Shown here: in pieces, positions 14,192-23,743 of the stretch
Layout: the number at the start of each line of letters is the position of its first letter
Numbering within the stretch: position 1 is the first letter of the stretch
Source of the DNA: a virus
DNA: 49,871 bases
Direction: 5' to 3' (one strand)
IMG/VR virus record: IMGVR_UViG_3300043449_001082
Location: 1-49,871 of that record
Translations under genes and position numbers: made by a program
Notes under the pieces: generated by a model
What the model was told of the DNA's origin: nothing
Database searches by the model: none
The model's input: only the letters and a program-made list of their open reading frames with translations

Positions 14192-14449
14192 ATGACTGCC
14201 GATCGTGGGCGATTGTGGAAAATCAATGAGGATGGAAACCGCTGTTTGATATTGCGAGAAGAATACAGAGACATGTTTATGTTGCGCCGCAAAAAACTTA
14301 CTTACAAGGCGATTGGCGATATTTATCATGTACATCGTAACCACGCTAGACAGCTCGTAATGCGTTATATGCGGCTGAGAAAAGGCAAAGTTTTTCGATA
14401 TTTGAAGATTAGAAATAAGAGAGGCCTGCCATGGACTGCATCGCCATAG
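14192..14449 (+). CDS. Small basic protein with HTH-like segment
   Basis: 85 residues from ATG 14192 with AGGAGGAG upstream; the longer upstream frame has no such site. Residues about 25-62 (MLRRKKLTYKAIGDIYHVHRNHARQLV) look like a helix-turn-helix, with a basic C-terminal tail. It is more AT-rich than its neighbours. A DNA-binding regulatory role is likely but its target is unknown. Confidence 0.65.
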   Translation: MTADRGRLWKINEDGNRCLILREEYRDMFMLRRKKLTYKAIGDIYHVHRNHARQLVMRYMRLRKGKVFRYLKIRNKRGLPWTASP

Positions 14450-14781
14450 GCAACGACGTCGCCGTCGAGATTGGTCGAGCGATGAAGTGCGAGGCTGACG
14501 TTCGCATCAGGCGCGATCTGGCGATCATCTCGCCGGGCCACGGCACGATCAACGACCTGCGCAGGCTGCGTGCGAGCGTCAAGGCGAAGAGAGTCGTCTG
14601 GATTGTCCCGTACGACCGGGCGGCCGCAGAGACCGTCTACAGGGCCGGCGCTGAGCGCCGGGACGGCTTTGTGGACCTGCAGCTATTCCCAACGCGCGAC
14701 GGCCGCAAGCCGCGCAGCAATGGGGACGTGATCCGCTACATGCTGCACCCGGACCCCGTCAGGGCTTACGGGGCTCCGTGA
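14431..14781 (+). CDS. Hypothetical protein at end of early operon
   Basis: 116 residues from ATG 14431, overlapping the previous gene by 19 bases. Alternating strands and helices (DLAIISPGHGTINDLRRL, RVVWIVPYDRAAAETVYRAGA) suggest a small Rossmann-like alpha/beta fold, but no nucleotide motif is complete. It is convergent with the last late gene and their 3' ends overlap by 23 bases (14759-14781); no terminator lies between. Confidence 0.7.
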   Translation: MDCIAIGNDVAVEIGRAMKCEADVRIRRDLAIISPGHGTINDLRRLRASVKAKRVVWIVPYDRAAAETVYRAGAERRDGFVDLQLFPTRDGRKPRSNGDVIRYMLHPDPVRAYGAP

Positions 14782-16723
14782 GCGAGCTGTTGACGTCGAT
14801 CTGCTTTCCAGTTTCGCTTGACAGGGCTCTGGAGACCGGAATGCCGGCACGATAAAGGGCTTCAGCTGTCGCTCTGGTCGGTCTCAAGACGTACGCCTCG
14901 CGTCGTCTTGACCAGTCTGCAATGCTCTTGGCTGTTGCGGGTTTGCTCATGACGCGCGTGAAGATATTGCCGCCAACAAGAGAAGCGATCGTCGTCACAG
15001 GGTCCGCAAACATGCCGGCGGCTGAAGCCCCACCGAGGACGGTCTGGCCAGTCCCGGACGGGTTGCCGTACTTGTTCAGATTCTTGAATCGCTTGGAGAC
15101 TTCAGTGACGTCGTTCAGCGCTTGCAAAAGCTGAGGTTCGTCTTTGAAAATCATGGTTTTCGCTCGAGCGCTGAGGCCGTTGATACCGCTAGGCCCAAGC
15201 CACCTGTCTGGCGAGAACTGCTGATCTGGCCCGCGTCCCATTTTAGAAAGGATGGCGGCCTGAAAAGCCTTTAACCCTGCTGGATCCATAACTGTGATGG
15301 CCCTCTGCACCAGCTTGTTGTTCGCCGATCCGCCATTCCTCGAAGCATTGAAAAGACGATTGAAGATCTGTTCGTCGCTGACCTTTTCATCAACCTTACC
15401 GACGATCTTTTGAAGCTGTTCGCGCATGGCTGACATAGCTCGATATTCACGATCGGCTTTCTGCAGGAAAAAGCGCGCGGGCTCACCGCCGGCCGCCTCC
15501 GCGATGTCGAGGACGTCGTTTTTCAATGCATTGTAGAGCTTGTCTACATTGGCGTCCTTGACGCCTTTCACCATGTTTTCGGAACGAAGATTCCGCAGCT
15601 CCGTGTAGAGCGTTTTTGCGCCTTCGTACGAAAGACCTTCACGCGACCTGACCGCCGGCATAAGGAGATCGATCGCTGGTGTTGATCCCTCCAATTTAGC
15701 CGATGCGCGACGAGCCATGATGTCGGCAACGGCCGACATAGTATTGTCGAGTTGCTTTGTGACGCCCGGATTCTCAAGAAGGTCAGCAACCTCGTCATAG
15801 GCACTCGCCGCCTTCTCACGGACGCCAGACGTCATCCACGTCTTTATTTTTTCGCCGATAACGCGCCCAGATTCTTCGGTCGTCATCTTTGGGACAAGGC
15901 TGTCGATCGCGCTTTCGAGACTTGCGGTTGCCTTCTGGCGCGCCGCGATGGCCGCCTCGCCTGCGAACGGCACATTCTCGGCGATCTTGGTGGCGCGCTG
16001 CAGGATGGGGCTCTCGGTGGCCGCATAGAGCGGAAGTTCGACACCAAGGCGCTCAGCAGCTTCCACACCCGGCAATGCCTTTGGAGCCGCTCTCTGTGCT
16101 GCCGGGGCGGCAAAGCGGCTCAGAGCGCCACCCAGCACGCCCCCAGTGAGTACTCCGGTTTTGGCCGACTGCAGACGCTCTTCCGCCGTCACACCTTCTC
16201 CAAGGCCGGTGACGCCGGCGTATCCGGCGCCTTCAAGAGCGCCCAGCGCAGCCCTCCCCGCAGTCGTCGTGCCGCGCGCAGCAAGACCAGCCGGGAGATA
16301 GAGTTGCGGAACGATGCCGGCCGCCTGACCCAATGTGTATGCGTTCGGATACGCCTCCTTGGCGGCTTCGCGTTCGCCTTCCATCAACATCTTTTCTTGC
16401 GACAGTGTGCGGCCAGACGACATGGATCTCGAGGCGGCCCCGATGTCCTCGCCAAACGGCAGAATGCTCATCGCTCCACGGCCGATCGGGTCCGCCCTGC
16501 TGGGTTTCAGCACACGTTCGGTCGCCCCGGTGAAGGCCCCATCTGGGCTCATGGCCGGGACTTCAATGTACTCTGGCTCTGCCGACATCGATTTCTCAAC
16601 GGAACGGCGTCCTTCAGCGCGGAGTTGTTCACGTTCGGGAAGGAGGTCGGCGAAAGAAATATCCGAAGGCTGCTTTGATCCGCTCGCCTTCGGGATCAGA
16701 TCGTCGAAAGATATATCAGCCAT
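14759..16723 (-). CDS. Probable internal/ejected virion protein (654 aa)
   Basis: Starts at ATG 16723, three codons after the preceding gene. The N-terminus has two related ISFDDLIP/ISFADLLP pieces. Residues about 130-220 are Gly/Ala-rich and hydrophobic (LGQAAGIVPQLYLPAGLAARG), then long amphipathic helices to about 500 and a second hydrophobic patch near 560-590. Last gene of the late block, in the place where podoviruses keep ejection proteins that form a channel across the envelope. No transglycosylase or protease motif is seen. Assignment rests on composition and position. Confidence 0.7.
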   Translation of the reverse strand: MADISFDDLIPKASGSKQPSDISFADLLPEREQLRAEGRRSVEKSMSAEPEYIEVPAMSPDGAFTGATERVLKPSRADPIGRGAMSILPFGEDIGAASRSMSSGRTLSQEKMLMEGEREAAKEAYPNAYTLGQAAGIVPQLYLPAGLAARGTTTAGRAALGALEGAGYAGVTGLGEGVTAEERLQSAKTGVLTGGVLGGALSRFAAPAAQRAAPKALPGVEAAERLGVELPLYAATESPILQRATKIAENVPFAGEAAIAARQKATASLESAIDSLVPKMTTEESGRVIGEKIKTWMTSGVREKAASAYDEVADLLENPGVTKQLDNTMSAVADIMARRASAKLEGSTPAIDLLMPAVRSREGLSYEGAKTLYTELRNLRSENMVKGVKDANVDKLYNALKNDVLDIAEAAGGEPARFFLQKADREYRAMSAMREQLQKIVGKVDEKVSDEQIFNRLFNASRNGGSANNKLVQRAITVMDPAGLKAFQAAILSKMGRGPDQQFSPDRWLGPSGINGLSARAKTMIFKDEPQLLQALNDVTEVSKRFKNLNKYGNPSGTGQTVLGGASAAGMFADPVTTIASLVGGNIFTRVMSKPATAKSIADWSRRREAYVLRPTRATAEALYRAGIPVSRALSSETGKQIDVNSSLTEPRKP

Positions 16724-16725
16724 TG

Positions 16726-18105
16726 TCAAAGCCCCGAAGTATCGATTCCGTTGTCTTTCAGACGCTGAATGACAGCAGCTCTTGGCGCGCCACGCTTGAT
16801 GGCGTCCCTCGCGGCAGAGAGTGGGTCTGATCCAGTTTTGCTTTCGGGCCTATCGTCCTGACCGCGAGAGCGAATGCGTTCAGGCTTTTCGATCGCCGAC
16901 TTGAGCTGATTACGAAATTCAGAAAGAGTCTCAAGGCCGACCTTGGGGTCTACCGCGTCAAGCCTCGGCAATGTCATCGCAAGGATCCGGCGCTCGCCTT
17001 CAGTTATAGCTCCCTGACCCTTCATTTTGATTTGCGCCTGAAGTAGTTCAAGTTCCTTTGCGGCCTGTTCGAACCTTTGGCGGTTGATCTCGTTCTCAGT
17101 CTTAGCGACGCCGCCGATCGTACGCCCAAGGTTCGACGAAACAATAGGACCAATGCCGCTGCCGGCCTCTAGAGCCTTGTACGCCTTCTCAGCCCTGTCG
17201 AGGACAGGTATCGTTGCAGACATATTGTCAGCAGCCGTCTGGGCCGACGCCATTTCAGTGGCGACCTTTGTGCCGTAGGCCTCTTTGTACTTTTTAACAG
17301 CCTCAGAACCGGCCGCACGCACTTCGGCGGGAATACTCATTGATGTCGCCGACGGGTCATCCGTTTCGAAGCCAAGCATGGCCCCGAGCGCCTTCTTGCG
17401 CTGCGGATTTTCCTCTACCTGCCACCTTTGATACAGGCGCTCCTTCTCGCTCGGCTGCTGGACCTGCTTCTGCTGAATTTCGTACAGCTTGAGCATATTT
17501 TCTGCCGATATACCGCCAGTGCCCATCTCAGCCGCCAGCTTTGATCTGGCGAGCTGTAGCTGCATCATCTTGTCTTCGCGGTCCCGCTGGGCCTCTGCAG
17601 CTTTTGCCAACGGGCCCGAGAGCGCAGTCCCGGCCGCGCCGAGGTTCTCCATGAAATTGCCTGTGCGCGTCGGAGCTGCAAAGGCGCCAGCCGCCTGAAA
17701 CAACATGGACGCGCGGTCTAGATCGGAGATGCCGCCTTTTCCAAGCTGACCCATTCTTTGATCAATCATGCCCAACTCGGCTTGCCTGACAGCGTTTCTT
17801 CTCTGTGACTCAATTTCCAATTGCCGCTGATATTGGCCAAGATCGATATTCAATGCGCCGAGCCCGCCAACAGGTGCGGCCGCCGGAGCAGGTACGGCTG
17901 ACAATCCGCCCCGAGCGGGCGACGTCGGATAGCCACCCTCTCCTGCAGCGACCTGTCCGAGCGACGTCCAATCGTCATTCCCTCCCGCAGGGACTGGTCC
18001 GGGCGACGTTGGATAGCCACCCGCTCCAGCAGCGATCGATCTTGCATTTATGGCTGCCAGTTGGGCAGGGGAGAGGGGATAGTACGGGAGTTCGTCTGCC
18101 ATCAT
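16726..18105 (-). CDS. Probable internal virion protein with 14-residue repeats
   Basis: 459 residues; two tandem ATGs at 18105 and 18102. The N-terminus contains three tandem 14-residue units built on AAG-x-GGYPTSP. From about 95 on it is mostly charged helix with long coiled-coil potential (QRQLEIESQRRNAVRQAEL; QAAKELELLQAQIKMKGQG). It ends in a short globular segment with RAAVIQRLKDNGIDTSGL. Neighbours on both sides have ejection-protein character, so a structural role inside the capsid is likely. Confidence 0.7.
   Translation of the reverse strand: MMADELPYYPLSPAQLAAINARSIAAGAGGYPTSPGPVPAGGNDDWTSLGQVAAGEGGYPTSPARGGLSAVPAPAAAPVGGLGALNIDLGQYQRQLEIESQRRNAVRQAELGMIDQRMGQLGKGGISDLDRASMLFQAAGAFAAPTRTGNFMENLGAAGTALSGPLAKAAEAQRDREDKMMQLQLARSKLAAEMGTGGISAENMLKLYEIQQKQVQQPSEKERLYQRWQVEENPQRKKALGAMLGFETDDPSATSMSIPAEVRAAGSEAVKKYKEAYGTKVATEMASAQTAADNMSATIPVLDRAEKAYKALEAGSGIGPIVSSNLGRTIGGVAKTENEINRQRFEQAAKELELLQAQIKMKGQGAITEGERRILAMTLPRLDAVDPKVGLETLSEFRNQLKSAIEKPERIRSRGQDDRPESKTGSDPLSAARDAIKRGAPRAAVIQRLKDNGIDTSGL
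17919..18044 (-). repeat. Three tandem 42-base units
   Basis: Units start exactly at 17919, 17961 and 18003, each opening with GCGACGT on the plus strand. They encode three in-frame 14-residue repeats near the N-terminus of the internal virion protein. Copies 1 and 3 are closer to each other than to copy 2. Confidence 0.7.
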
Positions 18106-18114
18106 AATCTCCCG

Positions 18115-19416
18115 TTAGGTCCTGCCCATAAGGGCGCTCAGCGCCGCAGCGCTGGTGCCGGCGCTCGCAAGCTGTGCCAAAGGCGAAGCGGAATAGGTCT
18201 GCCCGCTGCCCACCGTTGACCCGCTCGTAGACCCGCCGCCTGTCGGCAGCCCGCGAATGATATTCGAAAGGAACGAAATCTGTTCCCTTGGATACTGCGT
18301 CTGCCGCTGAAAGTCATTGTATGCAAGATCTAGATTCCTCTGGATCTGCTGCTGTTGTTGGGCGCCTGTAGCCTCGAGCGCCGCAGCGCCCTGCAGACCA
18401 AGCGACTGCTGCCTCTGGGCAAGGTTAGACTGAACGCCAGACAATGTCCCCAAACCGGTCATCTCGGTTCCAGCAAGCTGCCCTGCTGCCTGCCCCATTG
18501 AGGCCATTCTTTGAAGGTCTTGGCTAGCCAAATTTCCTGAAGCCTGACCAATACTGGTCAGGTTCTGCATCTGCTGCCCGGTCAGATTCCCCGCTGTTTG
18601 CCCAAGGTTCGCTTGCAGAGCGCCCTGCGCCTGTGCCTGCTGGCCTGCCGTCTGTGCAAGCCCCGCTCTGCGCGCCAGATCCTGCTGGGCCTGCTGCCCC
18701 GCAACATTGTAACCCTGAGCCAGCGTGGTGCCAATCTGATCGGTGAGATTTTCCGATATGTCGCGGATCCCGCGCTGGGCAAGTTCTTGCTGCCTCGTCG
18801 AGCCAAACTGCCCGGCGCGGATGAACTGGTCATTCATCGCCGGCATAAGTTTTTCACGAATCTGTCGGGAGGCAATGTCTCCCATGCGATTCGTAACATT
18901 TTCAATGTACGGGTTCATATATGAACCGATTTGGCTTGGTGTCGAAGCATTGGCCGCATCCATATACGGCTGAGCGGCACCCTGAATGTTTGTGGATCCT
19001 GCCGCCTGAAGGTAAGGGCTCGCAGCAGAAATGGCATTCAGACTTCCGGCAGCCGATAGGGAGGGCGCGCCTGCATTGGCGACATTGTTATTAAAAGCCG
19101 CATTGAAATACGGGCTAGCAGCAGCAGTAGGGCTAAGGCCGGCAGCTTGCTGAGCCGTCTGCGCGGCAGCCGAAAGCTGAGGCTGATACGACGTTGCGGC
19201 CTGCCTCGACATGTCGAACGCCGAATACTGTTCTGGCGACAGGCCGGCGATGCGAGGCCCTGAGTAGGGCTGGTACTCTTCCTGCGCAGCGCTGTAAGCG
19301 CCGGACATCAGGTTGTAGAGGTAATCGGACAAGTACTGAGGAACCTGCGACGTCGTTAGGGTCGAAGACGACGTTGCCTGCGGTTGACCCTGCGTCAGAA
19401 AGTTGAGGAAGGGCAT
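18115..19416 (-). CDS. Gln/Ala-rich internal virion protein
   Basis: 433 residues. After a PYSGPRIAGLSPEQ-containing N-terminus it is dominated by Gln, Ala and Gly in helical repeats (GQQAQAQGAL, ASGNLASQDLQRMASMGQAAGQLAG). A Ser/Gly tail precedes a small hydrophobic end. The MPAMNDQFIRAGQFGSTRQQELAQRG segment is of a type I associate with podovirus proteins near the ejection genes. The start overlaps the previous stop as TGATG with GAGGAG upstream, so translation is coupled. Confidence 0.7.
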   Translation of the reverse strand: MPFLNFLTQGQPQATSSSTLTTSQVPQYLSDYLYNLMSGAYSAAQEEYQPYSGPRIAGLSPEQYSAFDMSRQAATSYQPQLSAAAQTAQQAAGLSPTAAASPYFNAAFNNNVANAGAPSLSAAGSLNAISAASPYLQAAGSTNIQGAAQPYMDAANASTPSQIGSYMNPYIENVTNRMGDIASRQIREKLMPAMNDQFIRAGQFGSTRQQELAQRGIRDISENLTDQIGTTLAQGYNVAGQQAQQDLARRAGLAQTAGQQAQAQGALQANLGQTAGNLTGQQMQNLTSIGQASGNLASQDLQRMASMGQAAGQLAGTEMTGLGTLSGVQSNLAQRQQSLGLQGAAALEATGAQQQQQIQRNLDLAYNDFQRQTQYPREQISFLSNIIRGLPTGGGSTSGSTVGSGQTYSASPLAQLASAGTSAAALSALMGRT

Positions 19417-20750
19417 CAGATATACTCCTCAAGGCGCTTTGCGTTCGGGCTGAACTTGCCCTTGGCTAGTTCACGGCCCTTCTGTCGGCGCACATTAGCA
19501 CGGAATTGATCCAGCCGCTCGGCCCCAGCCTTGGAAGACCCGTCTCCGAGCAAGGAAACTGTCTCCGCATCGATCACATATTCCCCGTCCGAAAGTTTTG
19601 CGTCAATGCTGTCCGATCGGCCCGATCCCCCGCCCCGCACGAATCGGCTGAGTGGGCCACCGGTTGCCGCCTGCACCGGTTGGGCTGGCTGCTGATTGTA
19701 AAAAGTCGTCTCGGGCAGCGACCCGTACCGGAAGTAATCCTGCCCCGGATCCCGGCGCGTGCGCGAGAGTGGCGCAACCGCAAGGCGGCGCGTCATGTTG
19801 GGGTCGATTGGAGTATTCTGCGCCGCTTGCGTTGCGGGCTGCGCTTGACCACCGCCGCCGCCAAAAGCGGTAGCAGCTAGAAGCGCTGCCGGGACGAGTG
19901 TTTTGGCTCCCCCCAAGCTCGCCAAAAGTCCCGTGCTGCTACTCTGCGCTGCTGACGCTGGGAGACCCATGGACGACAGCGTGCCCCCAGCCGATGTCGG
20001 AATGCCTGCAGCCGAGGCTGCTCCGGTCGATGCGTTGATGCCGCTGCCGGTAGCCGAACCGAGGGACGACGCAGCCCCCTGAGTCAGGAAGTCGCCGGAG
20101 CCCATACGGCCCAGCCAGCCGGAGATGCCTTCTTCGCCGGCGCTTGTGACGCCCGGTAGGCTGGACCCGAGCAACCCGCCTGCCACCGTCCCAAGGCCGC
20201 CCGTCAGGCCTCCGAGAACGGCCCCCTTGCCACCCCCCGTGAGGCCGCCGACGCCAGCCCCGATGAGAGCGTTCCCGACTACGCTGGGCAGTGCAGCGCC
20301 AAGAATGGTTTCTCCGGCCAAAGCCGTCGGCAAGAGAGCGGCTCCCAGCGGCGCGCCAATACCTGTCGCCATGAGAGCAGCGCTAGCAAGCGCTGCTACC
20401 GGCGCGAACCAACTCTGCTTCCAGAACGGCGTGAACTGAGGCATGCCGGTGTGGGGATTGATGGTCGGCTCGCCCCAGTGTTTCCGAAGCTCATCGAACT
20501 CTTTTCGGTTGATGTGAACGATCAGCTCGTCGCCGCCGACGCCCGCATCGCGGACCCTGCGAGCCTCTGTCGCAAGACCGCCCTTGGCATATGCGCCGGG
20601 CTCTCGCGGAACACGGATCGCGATCGGCTTGGTGCCGACGCGCCCGCCCTTGTAGAACACGGACATTGGGTTGCCACGGAACGATGAATCGGCTGCATCG
20701 TTTGCGAGAGGGTTCCACTTCGCAGGGTAGTCTGGAGCATATGTCGTCAT
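19416..20750 (-). CDS. Glycine-rich virion protein with GG motifs
   Basis: 444 residues from ATG 20750. Near the N-terminus are YKGGRVG and YAKGGLATEA, then GGDELIVHINRKEFDELRKHWG. A long Gly/Ala/Leu-rich hydrophobic middle (about 115-300) could span or penetrate membranes. The C-terminus holds GGPLSRFVRGG, LSDGEYVIDAETVSLLGDGS and KGRELAKGKFSPNAK, a block I recognise from other podovirus virion proteins. Probably ejected with the genome. It shares GGPLSR-x2-RGG with the polyvalent protein at 42252-44582. Confidence 0.72.
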   Translation of the reverse strand: MTTYAPDYPAKWNPLANDAADSSFRGNPMSVFYKGGRVGTKPIAIRVPREPGAYAKGGLATEARRVRDAGVGGDELIVHINRKEFDELRKHWGEPTINPHTGMPQFTPFWKQSWFAPVAALASAALMATGIGAPLGAALLPTALAGETILGAALPSVVGNALIGAGVGGLTGGGKGAVLGGLTGGLGTVAGGLLGSSLPGVTSAGEEGISGWLGRMGSGDFLTQGAASSLGSATGSGINASTGAASAAGIPTSAGGTLSSMGLPASAAQSSSTGLLASLGGAKTLVPAALLAATAFGGGGGQAQPATQAAQNTPIDPNMTRRLAVAPLSRTRRDPGQDYFRYGSLPETTFYNQQPAQPVQAATGGPLSRFVRGGGSGRSDSIDAKLSDGEYVIDAETVSLLGDGSSKAGAERLDQFRANVRRQKGRELAKGKFSPNAKRLEEYI

Positions 20751-20751
20751 G

Positions 20752-20988
20752 TCAACCACCGGTTATGTCTACAGCTCGGATAAAGGCGAATGCCCATTCC
20801 AGCCAGTTGTCATAATTTGTGGGATTTGGCGGAGATTGCCGGCTGATATCCGGTATCGCGACCGCACCCAATGCCCATGTCTGCCAAAGCGCCGGGTCTT
20901 CCAAACGCCCAACCGTCCCGTAACGCTCCAAAGTATAGACCATTGAATCGGTCCAGTCAGTAACAGACATCCCGCGCGGGTCAATCAT
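20752..20988 (-). CDS. 78-residue virion-region protein
   Basis: ATG 20988 overlaps the stop of the P22 gp10-like gene (ATGA). Aromatic-rich and acidic, with WTDSMVYTLERYG, WQTWALGAVAIPDISR and WLEWAFAFIRAVD. Small proteins of this kind sit between tail-hub and ejection genes and may be chaperones or minor tail parts. No family recognised. Confidence 0.65.
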   Translation of the reverse strand: MIDPRGMSVTDWTDSMVYTLERYGTVGRLEDPALWQTWALGAVAIPDISRQSPPNPTNYDNWLEWAFAFIRAVDITGG

Positions 20989-22523
20989 CCGAGAACCGTC
21001 CCGTCGCCGACATCAATGTGAGCAATGCACTGCCCCATTTGATAGTCGCCGCCGACCACGTTTGATTTGAAGATGAACCGCAGTTCGCGGCGAATGTCTT
21101 TGAAGAAGACGACCTGTTCAGGCAGCGTTGCAGCCGACGCCGTGAAGGTTTTCTCTTCGCTCACGACCTCCGGGGCGCGAGCGTTTGCCCGCCCGGATAT
21201 CTGGACCGTCATGTCCCCAGACTGAACGAAGTCCGGCTCAATCATGACGCAGCGAAGCGACTTGTTCTTCGCGCCCTGCGGATCGGCGACGAGAGAAATG
21301 TCGGCCGTCTGGAAATAGCTCAGGATAGAGTTGACCAGAACGCCATCAAGCTCGTCGTAGCCGAACTCGTTCTGCCACAGCTTTGACTGGCTCGTAACCG
21401 GATCGACCTCAGCATCTGTCATAAACGGAAACTGATAGACCGAGACGAACTCTCCACAAGACCTGCCATTGCCCGGCAGTTTTGTGTCGTACCATGTGTT
21501 TTCGCGGATATTGTAAATCACAGCGTGGGTGCATTCGGTCGCGTCTCCGCGCGGATAGCACCACCAAATCTCGCCAAAGCGCGGCACTTTGTACGCGAAG
21601 ACCTTCTGTCTTTGATTGTAGTTGAGGTTGTCAAAGAACCAATTCTGATTGAGCTGGTTCGGCACTTCTCGCACAACGCCGTTAAACTGCAGAAATCGAT
21701 CAACGCCGGCCCAGAAGAAAATGCCGTCGTATTCAATCACCGACTGCGACGACAAGATCGAACTCTGCGACGTGATGGTATCGAACTGAAAGACGGGGTC
21801 GCCGCCAACGAACGTGCATCGAATGAGGCTGTCAAGGGACCAAAACAGGCCAGCCGGGGCATTGCCGGGACCGGAGCGCAGCGGAAGGGCGGCGACGATT
21901 TTCTGCCCGGTGATGTATCCGTCACCTGCGCCCGTGCTAGTCCAGTCGTCGGGATTCCCAGCAACACTCCATGCGACATAACCATTCGATCCGTACACAA
22001 AAGCGTAAGGAAAAAGGCTGATGACACCGCCGGAGACGGCGGGCGCGCTGTTGGCAATCAACGCCGTGGTTCCGTTGGAGAGACCCCAATAAACATTAGA
22101 AGTGGCCGAAGAATCAATTTCATGCAGATTTTTGCCGGGATGCGCGAGGATATAAGACCCCGGAGACACGCCAACTGAATCGAATTGATTGTCGAACGTC
22201 CAAAGATAGGCATCATCACCCGTAAAGCCTGCCGGTGTCCTGTCGTATTTCGCGACCACGACGCCATTGGTGTTTATCTCGAACTGCGTCAGATAGCTTT
22301 CGCTGCCAGCCACGAGATGAATGCGACCGTCTTCATTGTATGAGTTTAGGCCGCGACAGATTTGCGGAACCTCATTTGTGGTGGTTCGATAGCCGCCCAT
22401 CTTGCGTGGCAATCCACGCTGGAACCTGCACCACTGCCCATCAACATAGAAGCCATTCTCAAAGCGCGTTCCGTCGCGCTTGATGCCGGGGAGCGACTTG
22501 ATGATGTATGGAGATACGGGCAT
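20985..22523 (-). CDS. P22 gp10-like tail hub / DNA stabilisation protein
   Basis: 512 residues, almost entirely beta strand with regular W/Y-x-DG repeats (AYLWTFDNQFDSVG, YDGIFFWAGVDRFLQFNG, FGEIWWCYPRGD), as expected of a propeller. The start KSLPGIKRDGTRFENGFYVDGQWCRF is shown here only by its landmarks, GIKRDGT and DGQWCRF, typical of the packaged-DNA stabilisation family. The protein would form the tail hub below the adaptor and keep DNA in. It is preceded in the operon by a fibre and the adaptor, a P22-like logic. Confidence 0.72.
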   Translation of the reverse strand: MPVSPYIIKSLPGIKRDGTRFENGFYVDGQWCRFQRGLPRKMGGYRTTTNEVPQICRGLNSYNEDGRIHLVAGSESYLTQFEINTNGVVVAKYDRTPAGFTGDDAYLWTFDNQFDSVGVSPGSYILAHPGKNLHEIDSSATSNVYWGLSNGTTALIANSAPAVSGGVISLFPYAFVYGSNGYVAWSVAGNPDDWTSTGAGDGYITGQKIVAALPLRSGPGNAPAGLFWSLDSLIRCTFVGGDPVFQFDTITSQSSILSSQSVIEYDGIFFWAGVDRFLQFNGVVREVPNQLNQNWFFDNLNYNQRQKVFAYKVPRFGEIWWCYPRGDATECTHAVIYNIRENTWYDTKLPGNGRSCGEFVSVYQFPFMTDAEVDPVTSQSKLWQNEFGYDELDGVLVNSILSYFQTADISLVADPQGAKNKSLRCVMIEPDFVQSGDMTVQISGRANARAPEVVSEEKTFTASAATLPEQVVFFKDIRRELRFIFKSNVVGGDYQMGQCIAHIDVGDGTVLG

Positions 22524-23743
22524 CAGCTCATGGCCACGATGAGAGACGTCGTTTCGTCAGTCGAAAACGTGTCGATAGCTGTCCTGACTGCAGCTGCATT
22601 CGCCGCAGTGAAGATGGCAATGCCGAGTGTGGTCCCACCCAGATTGATGAGCGCCCCCCCAGCCGTCGTTGCGCCAGTCCCACCGTCAGCGATTGTGATA
22701 GGGAATGCTCCGTTGAGCGTCTGCGCACTCACGACATCCGTCCCATTGCAGTACAGGATTGCCGCACTGCCGGGTAGAACAATAACGCCCGTTCCGGCAG
22801 ACGTCCTGATCGTGACATCGAAAGAGCCGGTTGTGTTGTTTGTCATCCAGTATTGCTGAACGGTCGAAGGAACGATGACGTCCCTGTCTCCAGTGATAAC
22901 GCCAATCAGATCGTAGGAGATGCGATTGAGTTCGAACCCGGACAGCGTGTAATTGCCAGAGCCTGCGATATCGATCTGGGTATAGTCAAACGTAAAGTCG
23001 GCGCTCTTGCCGAGGCCGATCGTGTAGAACGACGTTCCGTCGCAGATGATCGCAGCAGAATCGCCGGGATTCATCGTAAGCGTCGGTGCGCCGTTGATCG
23101 TCTCCGAGAGATACGGATTGATGGTGAGCGCACTAGATCCGCTGTTTCGGACGTAGATGAACCAATCGTTGCCGAGACCCTGTGCGCCATTAAGCGCGAG
23201 TGTTCCGCTTGCGCCGGTCCAATTAAAGACCCGCGCCCGATCATTTGTTCCAGAGGTGTAATTTGACGCCAGCCCCGTGACGGAGAGCGCTTGATTGAGC
23301 GTAGACGTGATCGCCTTGAGGCCAGCGCCAGCGATCGCGGCGACATTAGCATTCGAGAGCGATGATCCGAACTGATACGCGAACCACGTTCCGGCCGCCG
23401 TTGTGTTGGAGGTCATGTAGACCTGCCACAGCGTCCCCGGCATCACTGTCGCCACAGCGCCGTCGATGCTGTTCACAATGTAGAAGGTCGTCGAGCCGAC
23501 ATTGTTGAACAAAAGGCACTGTCCGGGGCCGGACTGGTTTGCGGCGGGGAGGAAAATCTTGCGATTTGATCCAGTCGAATTGACATCAATGATCCGGGCC
23601 GCAGCGACAGATCCGTCAGTTGGTGCATTTGTCTCTACTGGCCAAGACAGGACGACATTTGCAGCGCTGAGCGCGATTGTTTCATATGAAACATCCGACG
23701 GGTAGATGTTGGTGCCGCCGAAAACCTGCGTGTAGGTCGTCAT
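22523..23743 (-). CDS. Probable tail fibre protein
   Basis: 406 residues, beta-rich, with many Thr, Ser, Asn and Gly. The repeated pattern is short strands ending in SGSSALTINPYLSETINGA-type turns. Near the C-terminus PITIADGGTGATTAGGALINLG is the GGTGA(T/S)T-type hinge found in many phage tail fibres; the protein ends with an alpha/beta knob. It lies between adaptor and hub genes and its stop and start overlap with theirs. It lacks the Ser-Lys motif of S74 self-cleaving fibres. Confidence 0.65.
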   Translation of the reverse strand: MTTYTQVFGGTNIYPSDVSYETIALSAANVVLSWPVETNAPTDGSVAAARIIDVNSTGSNRKIFLPAANQSGPGQCLLFNNVGSTTFYIVNSIDGAVATVMPGTLWQVYMTSNTTAAGTWFAYQFGSSLSNANVAAIAGAGLKAITSTLNQALSVTGLASNYTSGTNDRARVFNWTGASGTLALNGAQGLGNDWFIYVRNSGSSALTINPYLSETINGAPTLTMNPGDSAAIICDGTSFYTIGLGKSADFTFDYTQIDIAGSGNYTLSGFELNRISYDLIGVITGDRDVIVPSTVQQYWMTNNTTGSFDVTIRTSAGTGVIVLPGSAAILYCNGTDVVSAQTLNGAFPITIADGGTGATTAGGALINLGGTTLGIAIFTAANAAAVRTAIDTFSTDETTSLIVAMS

